Below are positions 61,642 through 61,713 of a DNA stretch of 61,713 bases, piece by piece. Position 1 is the stretch's first letter. Every line of letters begins with the position of its first letter. A program made the translations under genes and the position numbers. The notes under the pieces are model-generated. The model saw only the letters and a program-made list of their open reading frames with translations. It was not told the origin of the DNA and made no database searches. The stretch is from an uncultured Lentisphaeria bacterium (GTDB lineage: Bacteria > Verrucomicrobiota > Lentisphaeria > Victivallales > UBA1829). The stretch is from positions 1 to 61,713 of the forward strand of contig CAJKAR010000030.1 in NCBI GenBank assembly GCA_905197955.1. The letters run 5' to 3'.

Positions 61642-61713
61642 TTTATTTTTCCCCGTCTGATTTCTGGTAAAAAGAGAATCTTTTATTCAAAAGCGCTAAA
61701 AGTCGTTGGCGTA

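Overview
The window looks like chromosomal DNA of a Gram-negative member of the Lentisphaerota (Victivallales-like). This is inferred from prepilin-like proteins with a C-terminal H-X9-DG motif, one of them beside a LacI regulator and a large glycosidase; DUF5696-like glycosidase paralogues; a homing-endonuclease-associated-repeat protein; and LPS and periplasmic functions (LpxD, OmpH/Skp). No rRNA or ORF seen here fixes the species. Most genes are moderately GC-rich with tight overlapping stops and starts. Many promoters share the shape TTGNNN-16/17-TATATT.

Region by region. (1) 83-10100, minus strand: a seven-gene sugar-acid and oligosaccharide operon with a GntR/LacI-type chimeric regulator first, then an IlvD/Edd-family dehydratase, two paralogous DUF5696-like glycosidases flanking a DapA-family aldolase, a GH5-like glycosidase and an SDR oxidoreductase. 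None of the glycosidases has a signal peptide, so the pathway appears cytoplasmic. (2) 10263-18519: a secreted H-X9-DG protein, a polysaccharide deacetylase, a Gfo/Idh/MocA oxidoreductase, an exported metallo-beta-lactamase-fold hydrolase, a membrane glycosyltransferase overlapping a CpXC protein, an EEP-family lipoprotein and tRNA-Gln. (3) 18685-28103, plus strand: PLD-domain protein, ompH, lpxD, a YkgJ-like protein, then a coupled operon of a mannonate-oxidoreductase-like SDR, hisH, hisA, a PlsC-like acyltransferase, aroB, dprA and a glycosyltransferase. (4) 28031-28600: a decayed tandem duplication covering the facing 3' ends of two convergent genes, followed by an SGNH hydrolase, an unknown secreted protein, rdgB and a long-form purF.

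(5) 32851-41910, minus strand: an NHLM-type (nitrile-hydratase-leader microcin) peptide export operon. It has an HlyD-like adaptor, a C39 peptidase/ABC transporter and a second ABC transporter with a long N-terminal region, followed without a break by two orphan periplasmic-binding proteins, an ECF sigma factor and a 73-aa peptide with a leader-like register. No maturase is visible. This is the strongest candidate for an undescribed system. (6) 42245-50416: a secreted thioredoxin-thioredoxin-ankyrin fusion, a lipoprotein, then the coupled operon aspS, lytic transglycosylase, DUF3047, larC, hemW.

(7) 50527-53583: an AT-rich island of about 2.8 kb carrying an SNF2-like helicase and two unknown genes. 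It lies between two copies of the promoter and 5' end of an ABC permease gene; the right copy is intact and the left is a 30-codon stub. (8) 53509-61641: the OppB-like permease with a large periplasmic insertion, a homing-endonuclease-repeat protein, an array of 12-bp tandem repeats, a LacI / prepilin-like / large glycosidase operon with a palindromic operator, and tRNA-Ser.
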